The notes under the pieces were generated by a model, which ran no database searches, was not told where the DNA came from, and was given only the letters and a program-made list of their open reading frames with translations. Source: Stratiolaelaps scimitus (Eukaryota; Arthropoda; Arachnida; Mesostigmata; Laelapidae). From it: a DNA stretch of 64,000 bases. How positions within the stretch are numbered: position 1 is the first letter of the stretch; the number at the start of each line of letters is the position of its first letter. Of the stretch, positions 1 to 12,000 are shown piece after piece. The stretch spans positions 17,755,001 through 17,819,000 of the forward strand of contig JABWDB010000003.1 of the NCBI GenBank assembly GCA_019614645.1. Direction: 5' to 3'. Made by a program: the position numbers and the translations under genes.

Positions 1-1
1 G

Positions 2-867
2 GCCGTTAATGGACTTTTTGATTGGGGATTCGGTTTCGTTGAGGTCGGTTCAGTTACGCCATTACCCCAGCTGGGCAATGAGCGCCCGAGAGTTTTTCGC
101 CTCGCCAAGGATCAAGCTGTCATCAACAGATGTGGCTTCAACAGTCATGGACACGAAAAGGTCGATGAGACCCTGTTCCGCGGTGCGCACAAACGGACCG
201 GAGTCGTTAGAGTCAATTTGGGCAAAATCAAAACTAGTGAAGATGCAGCAGAGCGCTACTCAAAAGGTGTGTTGCAGTTCGGCGGAAAAGCTGCAACCTC
301 GTTGTGAACATCTCTCTCCAAACACACCAGGTCTACGCCTGCTTCAAAGCAAGAATCAGCTAAAGGCGCTAGAAGATGATTACCACAAGAAACAGCCTTC
401 CTGTCCGGGTGCCGGTTCTTCTTAAAATCGCCCCAGATCGCACAGAGCAAGATAAAGAGGGCATTGCAGAAGTTATTTTAGCGAATGAGTGTCGCGTTGA
501 TTGCCTAATGATACCAAATACGACCATCCGTCGGCCAAGGGAGCTCATCTCGAGGAGCTCCGATGAAATTGGAGGACTTAGTAGAAAGCCTTTGTGCGCG
601 CCCTCAACGCCGAAATAAATCGCCTAACCAAGGACAAGGTACCTATCATTGGGGGTAGGCGGTATCTCCACAGGAGAGGAGGCTTACGCAAAAATTAAAG
701 CTGGAGCGAACATGGTCCAAATATTCACGTCTCTTGAATATAGGAGTCCACCAATCGTAGATACGATTAAGGCAGAACTGGTGAAGTGTCTCAAGGAGGA
801 TGACTATACAAACGTTGCCAAGACGATCGGACCAGATCATCAGATTTACGTCATCATTTCAAAGTAG
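2..867 (+). pseudogene. DHODH: Dihydroorotate dehydrogenase (class 2) processed pseudogene, 5' end outside the window
   Basis: Pieces of DHODH, the mitochondrial flavoenzyme that oxidises dihydroorotate to orotate in pyrimidine synthesis, run in order without introns. Seen: [12 protein letters not shown] near 38-81 (first frame), then [56 protein letters not shown] (about 403), the NTT segment, GGLSRKP, and GVGGISTGEEAYAKIKAGA (649-705), ending with IGPDHQ before a stop at 865. These are the hallmark FMN-binding and substrate-loop segments of the family, at the right spacing. The reading frame changes at least four times (near 290-310, about 410, about 610 and in a G-run at 650), so it cannot encode an enzyme. 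A complete domain with no introns amid intron-rich DNA suggests a retrocopy. No poly(A) tail or target-site duplication was identified, so simple decay of an intronless gene remains possible. Confidence 0.9.
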
Positions 868-3800
868 ATTTACCTAAATAAGTTTAAGTAGACATCGTTA
901 ACCATCGTTGTCGAAGGCAAGAAGCAGAATTAGCAAAATGCAGCGAGCACCAGTGGAATATAATCGAACTGGAATGATGAGAAAAGGAAATTGTTTACAG
1001 TAAGAAAGCACATTTCATACAAATCATCTATATGCAATAACATATATCTATGTAACTACTGTAACTTATAGGAAGTCACTATTTAGTTAAGTATATATTG
1101 TTGGCTATAAAACCTGGCTGAGATATTTGGTGGTTCTTCCTACCCGAACAAAGTAAATGCCGGGACCGTATTTCCTCCACCAATGAGAGGCATTCAACCA
1201 ATTCATGAATTACTTTTCACCGTTATGTCGTTGATGGCTCTCTAACTCTCAGCGACCCAAAGCGGGCGGGGGGGGGTATATTGAATATTGCTCAATTGTA
1301 ATTTGAGTTTTGGCGAGTTCATTCTTTGGATTATCAGCTGTTATGTTAATCAGCAGTTAACGCACGTTTCCCGCTAAGTTTAGTCTGTTAGTAGATTCAA
1401 ATCGAGCAACTCGCACGGTCGACGCTGTTCGCGTTTGTCCTCAATTTATTCAATGAAGGTTAAGCCTTTGCAACTAGAGGACGTTAGGGAGATGGCACCA
1501 CGCCTTGCTTAGTGAGCCTCTGAGCCTCCTAGCAAGGACATCTCTCTCATAGCTCCTTCAATATTCTATGTCTTTATCAATCTAGCACCTCTTCGTTGGA
1601 TTGTCTTCTCACGAAAACTTCTGTTTTCATTTCTAGACAGCTTGCCTATTTTGGGAAACCTTACAAGTAATCTTAATAGTTAGATTCTCTATCTTCTCCA
1701 TACTTCGTTGTTATTTGTGACACATGTCACCTCATTTCGCACCACACAATGAGTGTCCAATACCGGTGATGCGCCTTGAATGAAAGTTCATCACACGTTG
1801 AAGTTGTGGTGAGGAATTAGACTTCAGCACAAACCCTTTCCACTTATTACATACAGTTAGATCAAACATTATAGCAAACATACGCTCATTGTTATTGTTC
1901 TTCTGAGATGCGTGCCTTCTGATGCTTTCTTCATCAGCTGCCTGGATACGATCACATTTCTACAGATAACATGTGCCTTCGTTCAGCGTTGCACTTAAAC
2001 GTATCTCTTCGTAGAAAGCCGTATTCAATCACTTCACCAAGGTCAGCGCGCGCTGACCTTGGTGTCGTACTTGACTAGCATACATAAAAGAATGTAATGA
2101 CTTTAATCCCCTGTAACAGTAACTACTCACTCTGGCTTCACCTAACACTACAACTTTATGCTTTAACTTCAAAATGATGTATTCGAGTGGCCGTATTCTG
2201 TACGACGAATAAAATAAGAAGAAGTCACTGTATTCTTCCAAGCTTCCTTCGAAGTCAACCAGGCAGCTGCCTTTCAACGTTCAGCGGATATCGGGAAGCT
2301 GGCCTTCACCAGCTGAGATACCTCTGTTCGTTGTTGGCACTTATTGCCTCAATGTTTCCATCACTACGGACCACGGGCTTAGGGAAGTTTTCCTTTCTTG
2401 CTCTTATGTTAATTACGATATTCTCTGAATAAACAGCGCGTCTAGTGAACTACACTCACCAACGGGACTGCGCTATACTGGGCTCATTATAGAAAAAAAA
2501 CCAAAGACAAGACTTTGCTGCGGGTTCGTTCTTCACTCGGGACGTCTTTCTTGACCTTGTCCTTCTTACCCTATGGCATCGTCAGTTTCCTGCTGGTATC
2601 GTGCACGATTGTCACCTTTCGCCTCCCTACACAGCTGATCAATAACGGCACATTCGCAATTGAACTATCTCTAAGATATGTTCTAGCCTAATGCACGTTC
2701 ACATGCGATTTGACATGGACTTTCCTTTGAGGCTGAAGGTCTCCTGTTATTCCACCTACCGCGAGCTGACGTCTCACGGAACTCAGCCGTGTGGCGGCAT
2801 TACAATGGGATTAAATGTCCCTAAGGCCGCGGGAGGATTTCGGCCTACGACCTTGGAACGTACCCCACTACCGATCGACGCGTATGCTGTCTTAATTAGC
2901 AAGTGTTGTTCGTGGGCACTACGCCGCCGCGACTATCTCCACGGACACCTATTTGTCACGTATGTCGTCAACTGGTGTCTTTGATAGTACCCGATTAATC
3001 CATACCCTCAATGATTTTCTTCTATGCCAGTCATTCGTACCTGCACTGTTCTTGTTCTCGATGTTCTTGATTTTGGTTCGCAACTATTCTTTAACTTATA
3101 GTTTACAGTGGGTCTTTGTAAAGTAAAACGTACATTCTATTCATTCATTCTTTGCCGTATGCCATTCGGTTGGGTCCGAATGTACCTGTTTAAAAAAACC
3201 TTCCGAGTCATATGTCTTTTATTGCGACCTGCCATTTTCGTAAATGCACTGTGATCAGCTGATGGTACCTTAGGAAATCGTGACTCAGGGGTTTCTAGAA
3301 AACTATGTTGTGTTTGGGACGGGTAAACAAATGCTGTCTCGTGAACCGTTTTCGGAAACACCTATGATGCGTATGTGTGTTTGCACTTTGGTAAACCGTT
3401 CGACCTATTTAGCTATCATTGAGATGATGTTTGGGTAAGCCCGTTCCAATAACGTCCCTCGCAAATAAGAGCAATGACAACCAAAATGATCAGCAGTAGT
3501 TTGAGGCCTCCACAAACACGGTGCATTTAAAGAAAGAACAATAGTTTCTAAAGTAAAATGTACAATGTTGCTTTTCTGTTACACAAATAAAAGACTGAGT
3601 GCTTTCGTATTGCGTGCTCGATATCTGACATAGGGTGAGAATAAAAGCTATGCAAACAAATATAGGGTATAAGTTGCCAACTTTAACAAGCTCTATAAAT
3701 CGAATCAGCGATGCTTGAGATGGAGGATGATCGTTGGAAAGCTGAGCCTGTTAGCCGCTTGTGAGCTTACGTTGACTTGCGCCGAGCTCGAAAATAGCCG

Positions 3801-4020
3801 CTTAAAAAAAGTCGCTCAAATATCGATATGTGCATGCGCTTGATATAGAACGAGGAGGAAGAGGACATCTACCCAGTTTTACCCTAGAGCAGCCAGGCCA
3901 GCCGCTATACACCCTATGGTTCAAGAACCCTATTGCATTGATAGTCGCAGAATGAGAGCCACGCGTACAAGTGGCTCGTAGACCCAACTGACTACTCTCG
4001 GTTGGCGGGTTGCCATTGCC
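868..4020. other. Non-coding stretch between the DHODH pseudogene and the receptor gene
   Basis: I recognise no coding family here. The stretch has moderate AT content, an eleven-base G run near 1267-1277, and one outstanding element, the palindrome at 2035-2064 (listed separately). Short open frames such as 2691-2984 and 3137-3361 have no recognisable motif and look like chance frames. Part of it may be distal promoter of the receptor gene, but that is inferred from position only. Confidence 0.5.
2035..2064. promoter_or_regulatory. Perfect 30-bp palindrome with two nuclear-receptor half sites
   Basis: The left arm CACCAAGGTCAGCGC (2035-2049) is followed directly by its exact reverse complement (2050-2064). 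Each arm contains CCAAGGTCA, which fits the extended half-site YCAAGGYCA bound by FTZ-F1/SF-1 and ERR type nuclear receptors (established knowledge of that family). The two half sites face each other across the GC-rich centre. It lies about 2.7 kb upstream of the receptor start codon. Regulation is inferred; the element could also be a cruciform-forming repeat junction. Confidence 0.4.
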
Positions 4021-4716
4021 GTTGTGCTGTCCAACACTTCAGATCTCTAGTATACCACTAGTCTTTCTGTTTCGCTATCCTCAGTGTCGTCCGACTCTGA
4101 GCCTGTCGGAGGGTTCGTCCGACTAGGCCAAGCGTCGCCTACCGAACCTGGTCCCTTTCCGCGGACAGCAGCCACCTCTGTCTTTTCTTCACCGGGCCAG
4201 GCTTCGCGAGCCAACGACCACCAACCGGCAGCAGCAGCAGCAGCATCAGCGATAGAAGCGTCGAGACCAAACAAACCTCCCGAAACTGCCTTTGCCACAG
4301 CAGGAGGCCAGCTCACTCAGTGGTCCGCCATTTCACCGCCTCTGTGTAGTTACCCATCACACTATTCCCCGTTGTATTCGCTGGTGTTCGTTGCCACCAG
4401 TCACCATACGGGCCATTCAATAGGAAAACGTGTTGTCTATGCGTGTTCGTTGCAACGACCAGGGTAGACTACTCCGTGCTGTTTTTGCTTGCTTGGCCGG
4501 TTGGCGGTCAATTTCAGTTTGTGTGTGTGTGTTTGTACGCGTTGTTGACCATGTTGCTGAAGTGAAACAAACGCGGAACAACTTCGACGCGAAAAGGGCC
4601 ACCGCTAACAGGGTGCGCGCGTGGTTCTGCGTGCTGCCGTGGTAACAGCGTGGAACCGATGTATTAGGGGAGCGGACAGCAGCCGTGACGATTGGCGCAG
4701 AGATTAGTATTGAGCC
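4020..4716 (+). promoter_or_regulatory. Probable promoter and 5' leader of the glutamate receptor gene
   Basis: This GC-rich stretch directly precedes the inferred start codon at 4717. It contains a CAG run (about 4230-4250) and a TG run (about 4520-4533). In-frame TAG and TGA codons lie just before the ATG, so the reading frame cannot extend leftward. Open frames across 4047-4645 on both strands show composition-driven alanine, serine and proline runs and no domain. The transcription start cannot be fixed from sequence; no convincing TATA box was identified. Confidence 0.4.
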
Positions 4717-4846
4717 ATGGGCTACGACGAATCAGGACGGCGGAGGCGGGGATGTTTTGGCGTTTTCGTTATCTGTGTCTTCTGCTGTTGGATAAGTTTA
4801 ACGGACGCGGCCGCGCCGCGAGTTCACAAGGATGTCGGCACAATCG
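4717..4846 (+). CDS. Kainate-type ionotropic glutamate receptor, exon 1 (signal peptide)
   Basis: First coding exon of the receptor built from six exons. The ATG sits in a good initiation context (gagccATGG) with in-frame stops just upstream. Residues 1-43: a basic n-region with RRRR (8-11), a hydrophobic core at about 13-28 (start CFGVFVICVF), then a small-residue stretch TDAAAP where signal peptidase could cut near residues 31-33. The exon ends ...GTI plus one base at a consensus donor (cg|gtaagc). That base joins exon 2 to make GTIG-IIVEDQD, the usual first beta strand of the ATD. The exon is separated from exon 2 by a 16.8-kb intron, so assignment rests on phase, signal peptide and the fit of the joined sequence. 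An alternative first exon is possible. Confidence 0.7.
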
Positions 4847-6582
4847 GTAAGCGCTGATGCGTATCTCGATCACAGCTAGCCCACTATTATAACATCAAGT
4901 GACTACTGATTAAGTTATTCATTCTCGATAGCACCCACATTAACGTACATGGCTAGGACCATATGAGCTAGTATACGGGAGACAAGCCGGTGACCGGCAG
5001 TGGCGCTCGTCGTTGGTCATAAGAAACTCATCACTGAAACTAATGGTGTCGTTGCATCAATAAATACGCTCGATGAAACCTTCTCAATCATTGGAACCGT
5101 TGTGGTTGTTGTAAAAACGCATTTACCAGCCCTCAGTATTACTATAATAAACAACGGCTCGCCTACACAGGTGACAACGTGAAAAGAAATTGTAAAACAA
5201 TTCTCTTATCTTCGGTAGATAACATGGCGTCAGCCGGTAAGTTCGCAGTTCAAAGGCGTTTAACGTGCCATGTTGTTCTAGATTATGCATTTCAAGGGCT
5301 CAAGGGCTTCTGAAGAGGTTGTTGCTCTTGTTGTTATCGCTATATTGTTATGTCGGTTGGACTGTGCTATTGTTGTTGTTGTTATTGTTGCTGCTGCTCG
5401 TCATCGTTAGGGTGCCTGTGTCGCCGGCGCGGTACGTATTTAAGACTCCGTCTTCGAATGAAATCCGAACCATGTGCGTGAGACCGGGCGCTCTTCGAAG
5501 CCGTCCGACAGTAGCTTGTCGCTAAGCTCGTCTTGTGGGGTGCTATAGGAGTTGCCGGGCCTGTAGACCGACAGCCGTTGCTTTGCCGTGTCGGTCTGTC
5601 CGTCCGTCTGCCTGCCCAGCCGTCGTCCAACACCCATTAAGGCTGCATCGGGGCAGTGGCCGACTTGGGGGTACTCTATGTCGAATGCTGCTGCTGCTCC
5701 GCTTCTCCTGCTCTTCTGTTGTGTAGCTCCCAACCAAAACCAAGGCAGATACAACGCAACGACGAACACGACCAAGCACACAATACGGGAGAAGCAAGCG
5801 TTATGTTCCCTTGGAGGCACATTACCCATCACGCCGCTGCTGCTGTCGCTACCGCCAACGACCCCCCACCCGCCCTCTCCATCGTCCATCGCACGATGCC
5901 TCATGCCACAGACCGTGGCAGCCGTGGCGGCGGCGGCGACGGCAGCACCCGCGGCGGATACAGCGTCCGTAGTAGCGCATAATAGACAAAAGGGAAACTA
6001 CTCGCCGAAGCTGGGAAGCTACTCGCGGAGCGGGCTCCTGTCGCTGCTGTTGGCGGTGCTTGGGCCCCGTGGTTTAGGCTAAGCAGGACGGGACGGGGAT
6101 TCCGTGGCTTCTTGGCCTGGAAAAATGGCCAGGAAGACAACGGAGAGCAGCGCTTCTTCGTGAGGCCTCCATCCTCGTCAAGGGAAATCCTCCCGGTTAA
6201 CAGATGACGTCTGTGCGCGGATGCGGCATACTACCACCACAACCTCGGCTGTCCCTCTCCACCTCAATAGACAATCTCGCTCGGCCAGTTGCCGGAGGGG
6301 TCTACGCGAAACAGGCAATTGCTAGCCAGCCAACAAACCAAATACACAGAATGCGAGACGCCGAGCGCGAGAGAAAGAGAGAGATTGTAAGACAGTCAGT
6401 TAATAAGAATATATAAGCCATACAGAACACGATCCGACGGCGGCGGCGGCGGCGGCGACGTTCATTGCAATAGCTAACAAGTTAGCCAGCCAGACACACA
6501 TAGTGAAATAACATGACGAAAGTATGCGCTACAATACAGGCAATTCCGTCATCTTGGAATAGGATGACGACGATGACGTAGT

Positions 6583-7380
6583 ATGCTAGGTGTGGTGCCC
6601 TATGGTGATTTGAGCTCTCGATCTGTTTCTATGGCCCATGTGGCCCATTGTGGGATCACCGTAACTATCTCAGCTGACCGCCAAGTTAATCCACTGTGTA
6701 CCTCTGGAGTGGAAACGAACGTCCGAAACGTGCAAAGGTGTCTTCAGGCATCAGAACATCTTGTTCATAGAAAACTCAAGACCTCCTTTAATATTGAAAC
6801 GCAGATCCAAGATTGAGTTTCGCTTGTGAGACAGAGGAGTGGCAACGTGTGCTGTTTTCTTAGGAAAAGAGATCCAATCTCGACGGTCCTGATGGATGTC
6901 CTTATTATTTCCACGACATTAGGAAAGAATAGAAACTCCTAAGTCCACGACAAGCTGGAGGTGGCGGTGTGATGATTTGGTCCGATATTGGCTACAACCG
7001 GAAGACCGATTTGGTCTTCGTAAAAGGGCGAATGAATCGCGCCTACGTTTCTATGTTGGAGGATCAAGTTAGGAATCACGCCGAGAAGATCTGTGCTGAA
7101 ACATCCATCTTCCAGCAGGATAACGCCGCAGTTCACACGGCGAAGATCGTTAAGGAGTTCTGCGAAACATAAGACATACAGTTACTGAGCTGGTCCGCAC
7201 GCTCTCCAGACTTGAATATTATAGAAAACCTGTGGAGCGTCTTATCTAGAGCTGTTTTTACAGGTAGCAAGCCGTATCGAACGCTGCATGAGCTATAAAA
7301 GCTTTGGCAGCCTAATGGCGTGTTCTGGATCAAAACCTCATACGTAAATTTTATGTTTCTATGCACAGTCGATAAATTTC
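6583..7380 (+). mobile_element. Dead Tc1/mariner transposon, Tc3-like DD34E transposase remnant
   Basis: A cut-and-paste transposase relic. The N-terminal part (6583-6816) includes NVRNVQRCLQASEHLVHRKL, resembling the end of the HTH region. After one frameshift near 6800 a single frame runs EEWQRVLFS-stop-EKR, LDGPDGCPYYFHDIRKE-stop, GGGVMIWSD (about 6960), GRMN, FQQDNAAVHTA (about 7110) and SPDLNIIENLW (about 7210). These are the hallmark Tc3-type blocks. The second Asp (QQDN) and the Glu (IIEN) are kept with 34 residues between them, hence DD34E; the first catalytic Asp is replaced by the stop after FS. At least three further stops (near 6929, 7170 and 7297) make it non-functional. Terminal inverted repeats were not found, so the outer borders are approximate. 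Confidence 0.9.
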
Positions 7381-8954
7381 TGTTCCCGGAGAATGGCGGC
7401 GGCCCGACAAAGTACTAGATTTGTAAAAAAATTGTAAGAGAACGTTATTGGAATTCAGTTGTGTATTCGACAAACAGCAAGTGGGCTACCCCTTTGACGC
7501 ATCCTCAAAGCGACAATTTCCGATATCAAACGTCTACATCTGAGATAGGCAAGTATTCGTGAAACGTTCTTGACATGTGATATATCTGGATGAATGACTG
7601 AAAGCGAAACTGCAGTGCCACTTACGGTTGGGAAAGAAAATCAGAAACATGGGGGCGGGCTATCCTTTTGACGCGGTGTGTATGTTGTCAGTTCTTCCAG
7701 CAAATATGGATAATTTTTCTTAATGCATTTCCATACCCACATATTTTCCACTCGTGCTTGTATCCATTGTTCCATAACGAAACAGTAAGCTGTGCCCTTT
7801 CTCATGACGCATTGGCGGAGAACTGAAATGATTTGGGTTAGCTTCCCCGAGTTACTTGAACAGCTCTCAGCGGTAGAATCTAGCTCGTTCACCGAAGCTG
7901 AAACCACATGAGAAAGCAACAGAGCAATTTATATAGGTGCCTCTGTTCTGCCGTGCTGAGACGTCATCAAGATCTAACTTGACCTTAAGTTGCCGTGATG
8001 TAACGGAACGCGTGCAAAATTAGAATCAGAAGAAATGTTACGTAATTGTTCTTAGAAATCATCATAGCTCTCTATTTATGTGCACCCCAGCGGTCGTTTA
8101 CCTCGTGGCTGATGCGAGACACAGACTGCGTGTCCCAGCTTTAGTAATTATATAACAGCTAATGAACACATTAGCTAAGTGTGACCTGCTGGTTAAGTGG
8201 AGGCATTAATAGCAAGGCTGGCCTTTTATAAAATCCAATCAATGCCCTCCGTTACTCTGTGCACGTTCTAAGATAACTCTCAAGATGCCGTCATTATAAT
8301 AGAGCCTATCTGTTAATCGATAAAGCGAATCATAACTATGATGTCGTATTTGGTACAGGGTGTATCTATCTTTTACACTGGAGATCCCTTTTTTTGTATT
8401 TAATTTGTTTGTACGTTTTTTTTGTTGGCTTCTCATAATTTTGTCTATTTTCATTTGCAATATTCTATCTATTTCTCTTAAATACAATTCAAGCCAAGTG
8501 TTAGGATTCGACCCAGACGAAATACTAATCTCGAACTATGGATATAACTCCGGTTCCCTTTGAAAAATAGTTGTTTTTACCGTCGTTATCCAGCCTGACA
8601 GGCCAGAAGACCCAATCCGTATTCTCTCGGTGACCGTTGTGGTGCGACTCATCATTATGTCATCAAATTACGTGTCATGTTGCGTACAGTGTCGGCACAA
8701 TGCTGTTTCGTCACATTTTTGCTTGGCGTCGATTTCTGAGCCTTCACCAGGATTACGCTGTGGCTTGATAAGCGATTGGGACAGCATTCATAAATCTGGC
8801 ATCAATGCAATTATCTCACAGGGTGAAAACGCTCGATTTCTCGAGTTACGTCGATCTGGGTCTGTGATGTTTTTGTTGAATAGTTTTATTTTTTGGTGCA
8901 GTAGTAACCGATTAGCTTCTTACGCAACTATCTGTAAAAGGCGGGGAAGTCTGC

Positions 8955-9005
8955 GAAGTAATTTTTGACATCGTCGAAGTAATTTTTGACGAGGTAATTT
9001 TTGGC
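8955..9005. repeat. Short tandem repeat, about 21-bp unit
   Basis: CGAAGTAATTTTTGAC occurs twice, 21 bp apart, followed by a third diverged copy GAGGTAATTTTTGGC. Confidence 0.75.
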
Positions 9006-12000
9006 ACTCTGTGTTGTTTTTCTGGTAGTTATTGCGAAATTTGGCCCATTGATTATAGCCAGCTGCGACCGCCATTTTGCCTAAAAATCTGTAGCTTTTG
9101 CCGTGCAAGAAGTGTGTTGCTGGGCAATGCTTAACCCAGTCTCGAATTCGTCAAGAATTAACATAGCCACAATTATGTATGATATAAAAATAGATATGCT
9201 GTGCTACGCAAAAACGATCTCAATATTATAGCGGTCAATGTGGACAATAAAGACGAAAAATAATCTGGACGATATGGCTGTGTTAGGCTGTTAGGCTGCT
9301 CTGAGTTCCGATAATTGCATTATTCCTTTCTTGTAGCTATTGCGGTTAGGTACTACCAGTTCCTTTCGGTAATTTTATTATAAAACTAGCCAGAAAATCA
9401 TTGAGAATTCAAAGCAAATCATCTAGCAACTACGACATTTCAGGACTCCGACACGTCCCTCACCATGAGACCCCTAGAAGCTATGCGAAAGAAAAGCTAC
9501 CTTGTCTACTCTTCCGTCCAAAAATTCGGTGCATTAGGTTTTTTTTTTTTTTTTTAATTAACGGTGCATTAGGTTGCATTTCAATTAACGGACAGTACAC
9601 TGGTGTGTGTCCATGAACACTTTGTATGAAAATCTCTATGGCGGGATGTGCAACTTTCTTGAAAGCCATTACACTTCCGAACACGCTGTATTTGTAAATG
9701 ATGACTAGCTATTTCTCTCGACTCTAGTATAAGCGTTTGTGGTTAGCATGTTTTTCTCGAGATGTTTCATGAAGAGGTGCAGCCACCATTGCAAGGATGT
9801 TGGTCTCCATTCCGCGAACCTGGATGAGACATAAGCACGACAGGCGTGTGCGCTTTCTCTCTCTGTTCGGGCATTTCCAAATGAGAGGCTGGAAAATCTA
9901 AGCAATACCCTGGACCTGAATCGGTAATCCACTTCATCGCGATCGTCTAGTCATCATCGAGCCGTTGAGAACCTATTAAGACCTCATCTTGTGGTCAATT
10001 GGGGAGCTTATTGCTTTGCATCGTATCTCACGGGCGAGCAATGTTAGCTCATCGATTACTGCGGTCGTTATCAGTAGAAAAGGTATGGCAGGCCACGTGT
10101 GCTATAAGCAGCTGCTTCTCAACCCTTGGATGTAACGGATTTACTAGTAGACATGCAGGGATAGCCTTGGAAAATAGAGGCAGTTCCCCAAACGGCGACA
10201 ACCTGATCAGCCCCACGATTACCTCCCACGCGTCTCATTTCGTTCCAGCAGATGCACCGATCTGGCAAAGCTCATCGTCGGTGTTTTCGCCGCAACGTTC
10301 TCGTATATTCCTGTCCACTCGTGTGTGCATCTCAGTAATCCGTTCAAGGGACATTCGAAAAGAGGTGGCTCTCAACAACAACTACAACAACAACAACAAC
10401 GACGGGTAGGAGAGCAGTTTTAAAAATAGCCTTTCGTAAATGGATGTGATGAATAATGACGGTTGATATGTACGATCTGGCACTGGTAGATCTGTAAACG
10501 CAGTTAACATTGTTGTTGTTATTATTATTATTAAAGTAAATCAGTGTGGAGCAACATGTCTCTGTGACCAAAAGGCGCAAAAAGAACGGGAGAAAACTCG
10601 TCTCGCTACCGAAGAGCATGGCCTTTGTCGACTGCAGTTGGAATCCAATGGCTACGCGCGCATATCGAGTATATCGAGAAATACAAACGATATCATTGGG
10701 TCTGAAGGGGGAATGTTCTCCGTCTGCCTGTTTTGTTCATTTACATTATGCTTGCGAAGGTGGTAACTCAAAGGTGCTTGAATAATCGCCGCTGTTGAGA
10801 ATTCCTTTCGAGCACAGGCTACAGAGCTCAAATGTAGAAGTACATTTGTCATTTTTAATGAGTCACTTGACAGCGTACGTTGATCTTCTAATAGTATATT
10901 ATTATTAATTTTAGTTGAGAATTTCGATTTGGCGCTCGGAATGTACACCATGCAAATTCTATCATTTCTGGGTCAACGACAGCACCTTTGTAATGATTTC
11001 GGTACCAGCAACACGTCGCGCGTCCACTAATCATCACCGCTCCCTCGGGGGTTGGCGGTATTCTCAGCCACTCGAAGGTTCCTGCTCATCTTACCCTCAT
11101 CGTGCCTAGATATCTAGCGCTGATTTTGTTCAATGTTCCGACCGTCATTTCGTGGGGGTTTGTCCGTCGGCTCGGGCACCTGTTCGTCCACCAGTGGATT
11201 GTTTATCCGTTGCTGTATCCGGGTCTGAACTCGACGCCGTTTGTGGCAGGCTGGATACGCTACAACGAAGTAACGTACATGCGTATGAGAAACGACGACT
11301 AAACAGTACATACCGGGAGCTAACCGGCAGGCTTGGCCGCGAGGGTCTGCGACGAGGGTGTTGGATATGGTTTGTGAAATATGTACCAAGGAATCGAGGG
11401 TGAACGGCACGGGCTCCATGACTAGAACTGGCGTTTGGTACTGACGCCATATCGCCGCGCAGCGTCGAACGAGTCAAGTCAAGTGAGAGTCGTTCATTGC
11501 TATAGCTCGCGGTTGCCCTGAGGCCCGACAGGCTAGCAGCAAGTGCCAGCCGGTATGGGGCATGCGACTGCTGGCTGGGTAACTTCGAATTTGTGCAACA
11601 CACAGCAGCTAGCCATGACAGCCCATCGAGCTATCAAAGACGAACCGGTCGAACCAATGGAGTTGCTTCGTGTATATTTTATAAGGGTGTCGAACGAATG
11701 CCGCTTCTTCGTTGATATTTTTTGATGCAACCATTGGCTTAATGCTCATATACACATGTCGGTAGATGCCGATAGATAGGATTGGGATGTGAGCCTTAAT
11801 GCGATAACGACAACAACGGCAACAAATAGAGAAATGGGCAAACATCGAACCAGCCGGTGAGTGTCTGCATGTGGCTTGGTAGAAAATAAATCTTGAAATA
11901 AATCACATCTTACAGCACTTCAGTCATATTCATTCGGCCAATGTTAACGAAAGTCTGGAAAGGTGATCAAACTCGACTACATTCATAGTATCTCTCCAGT

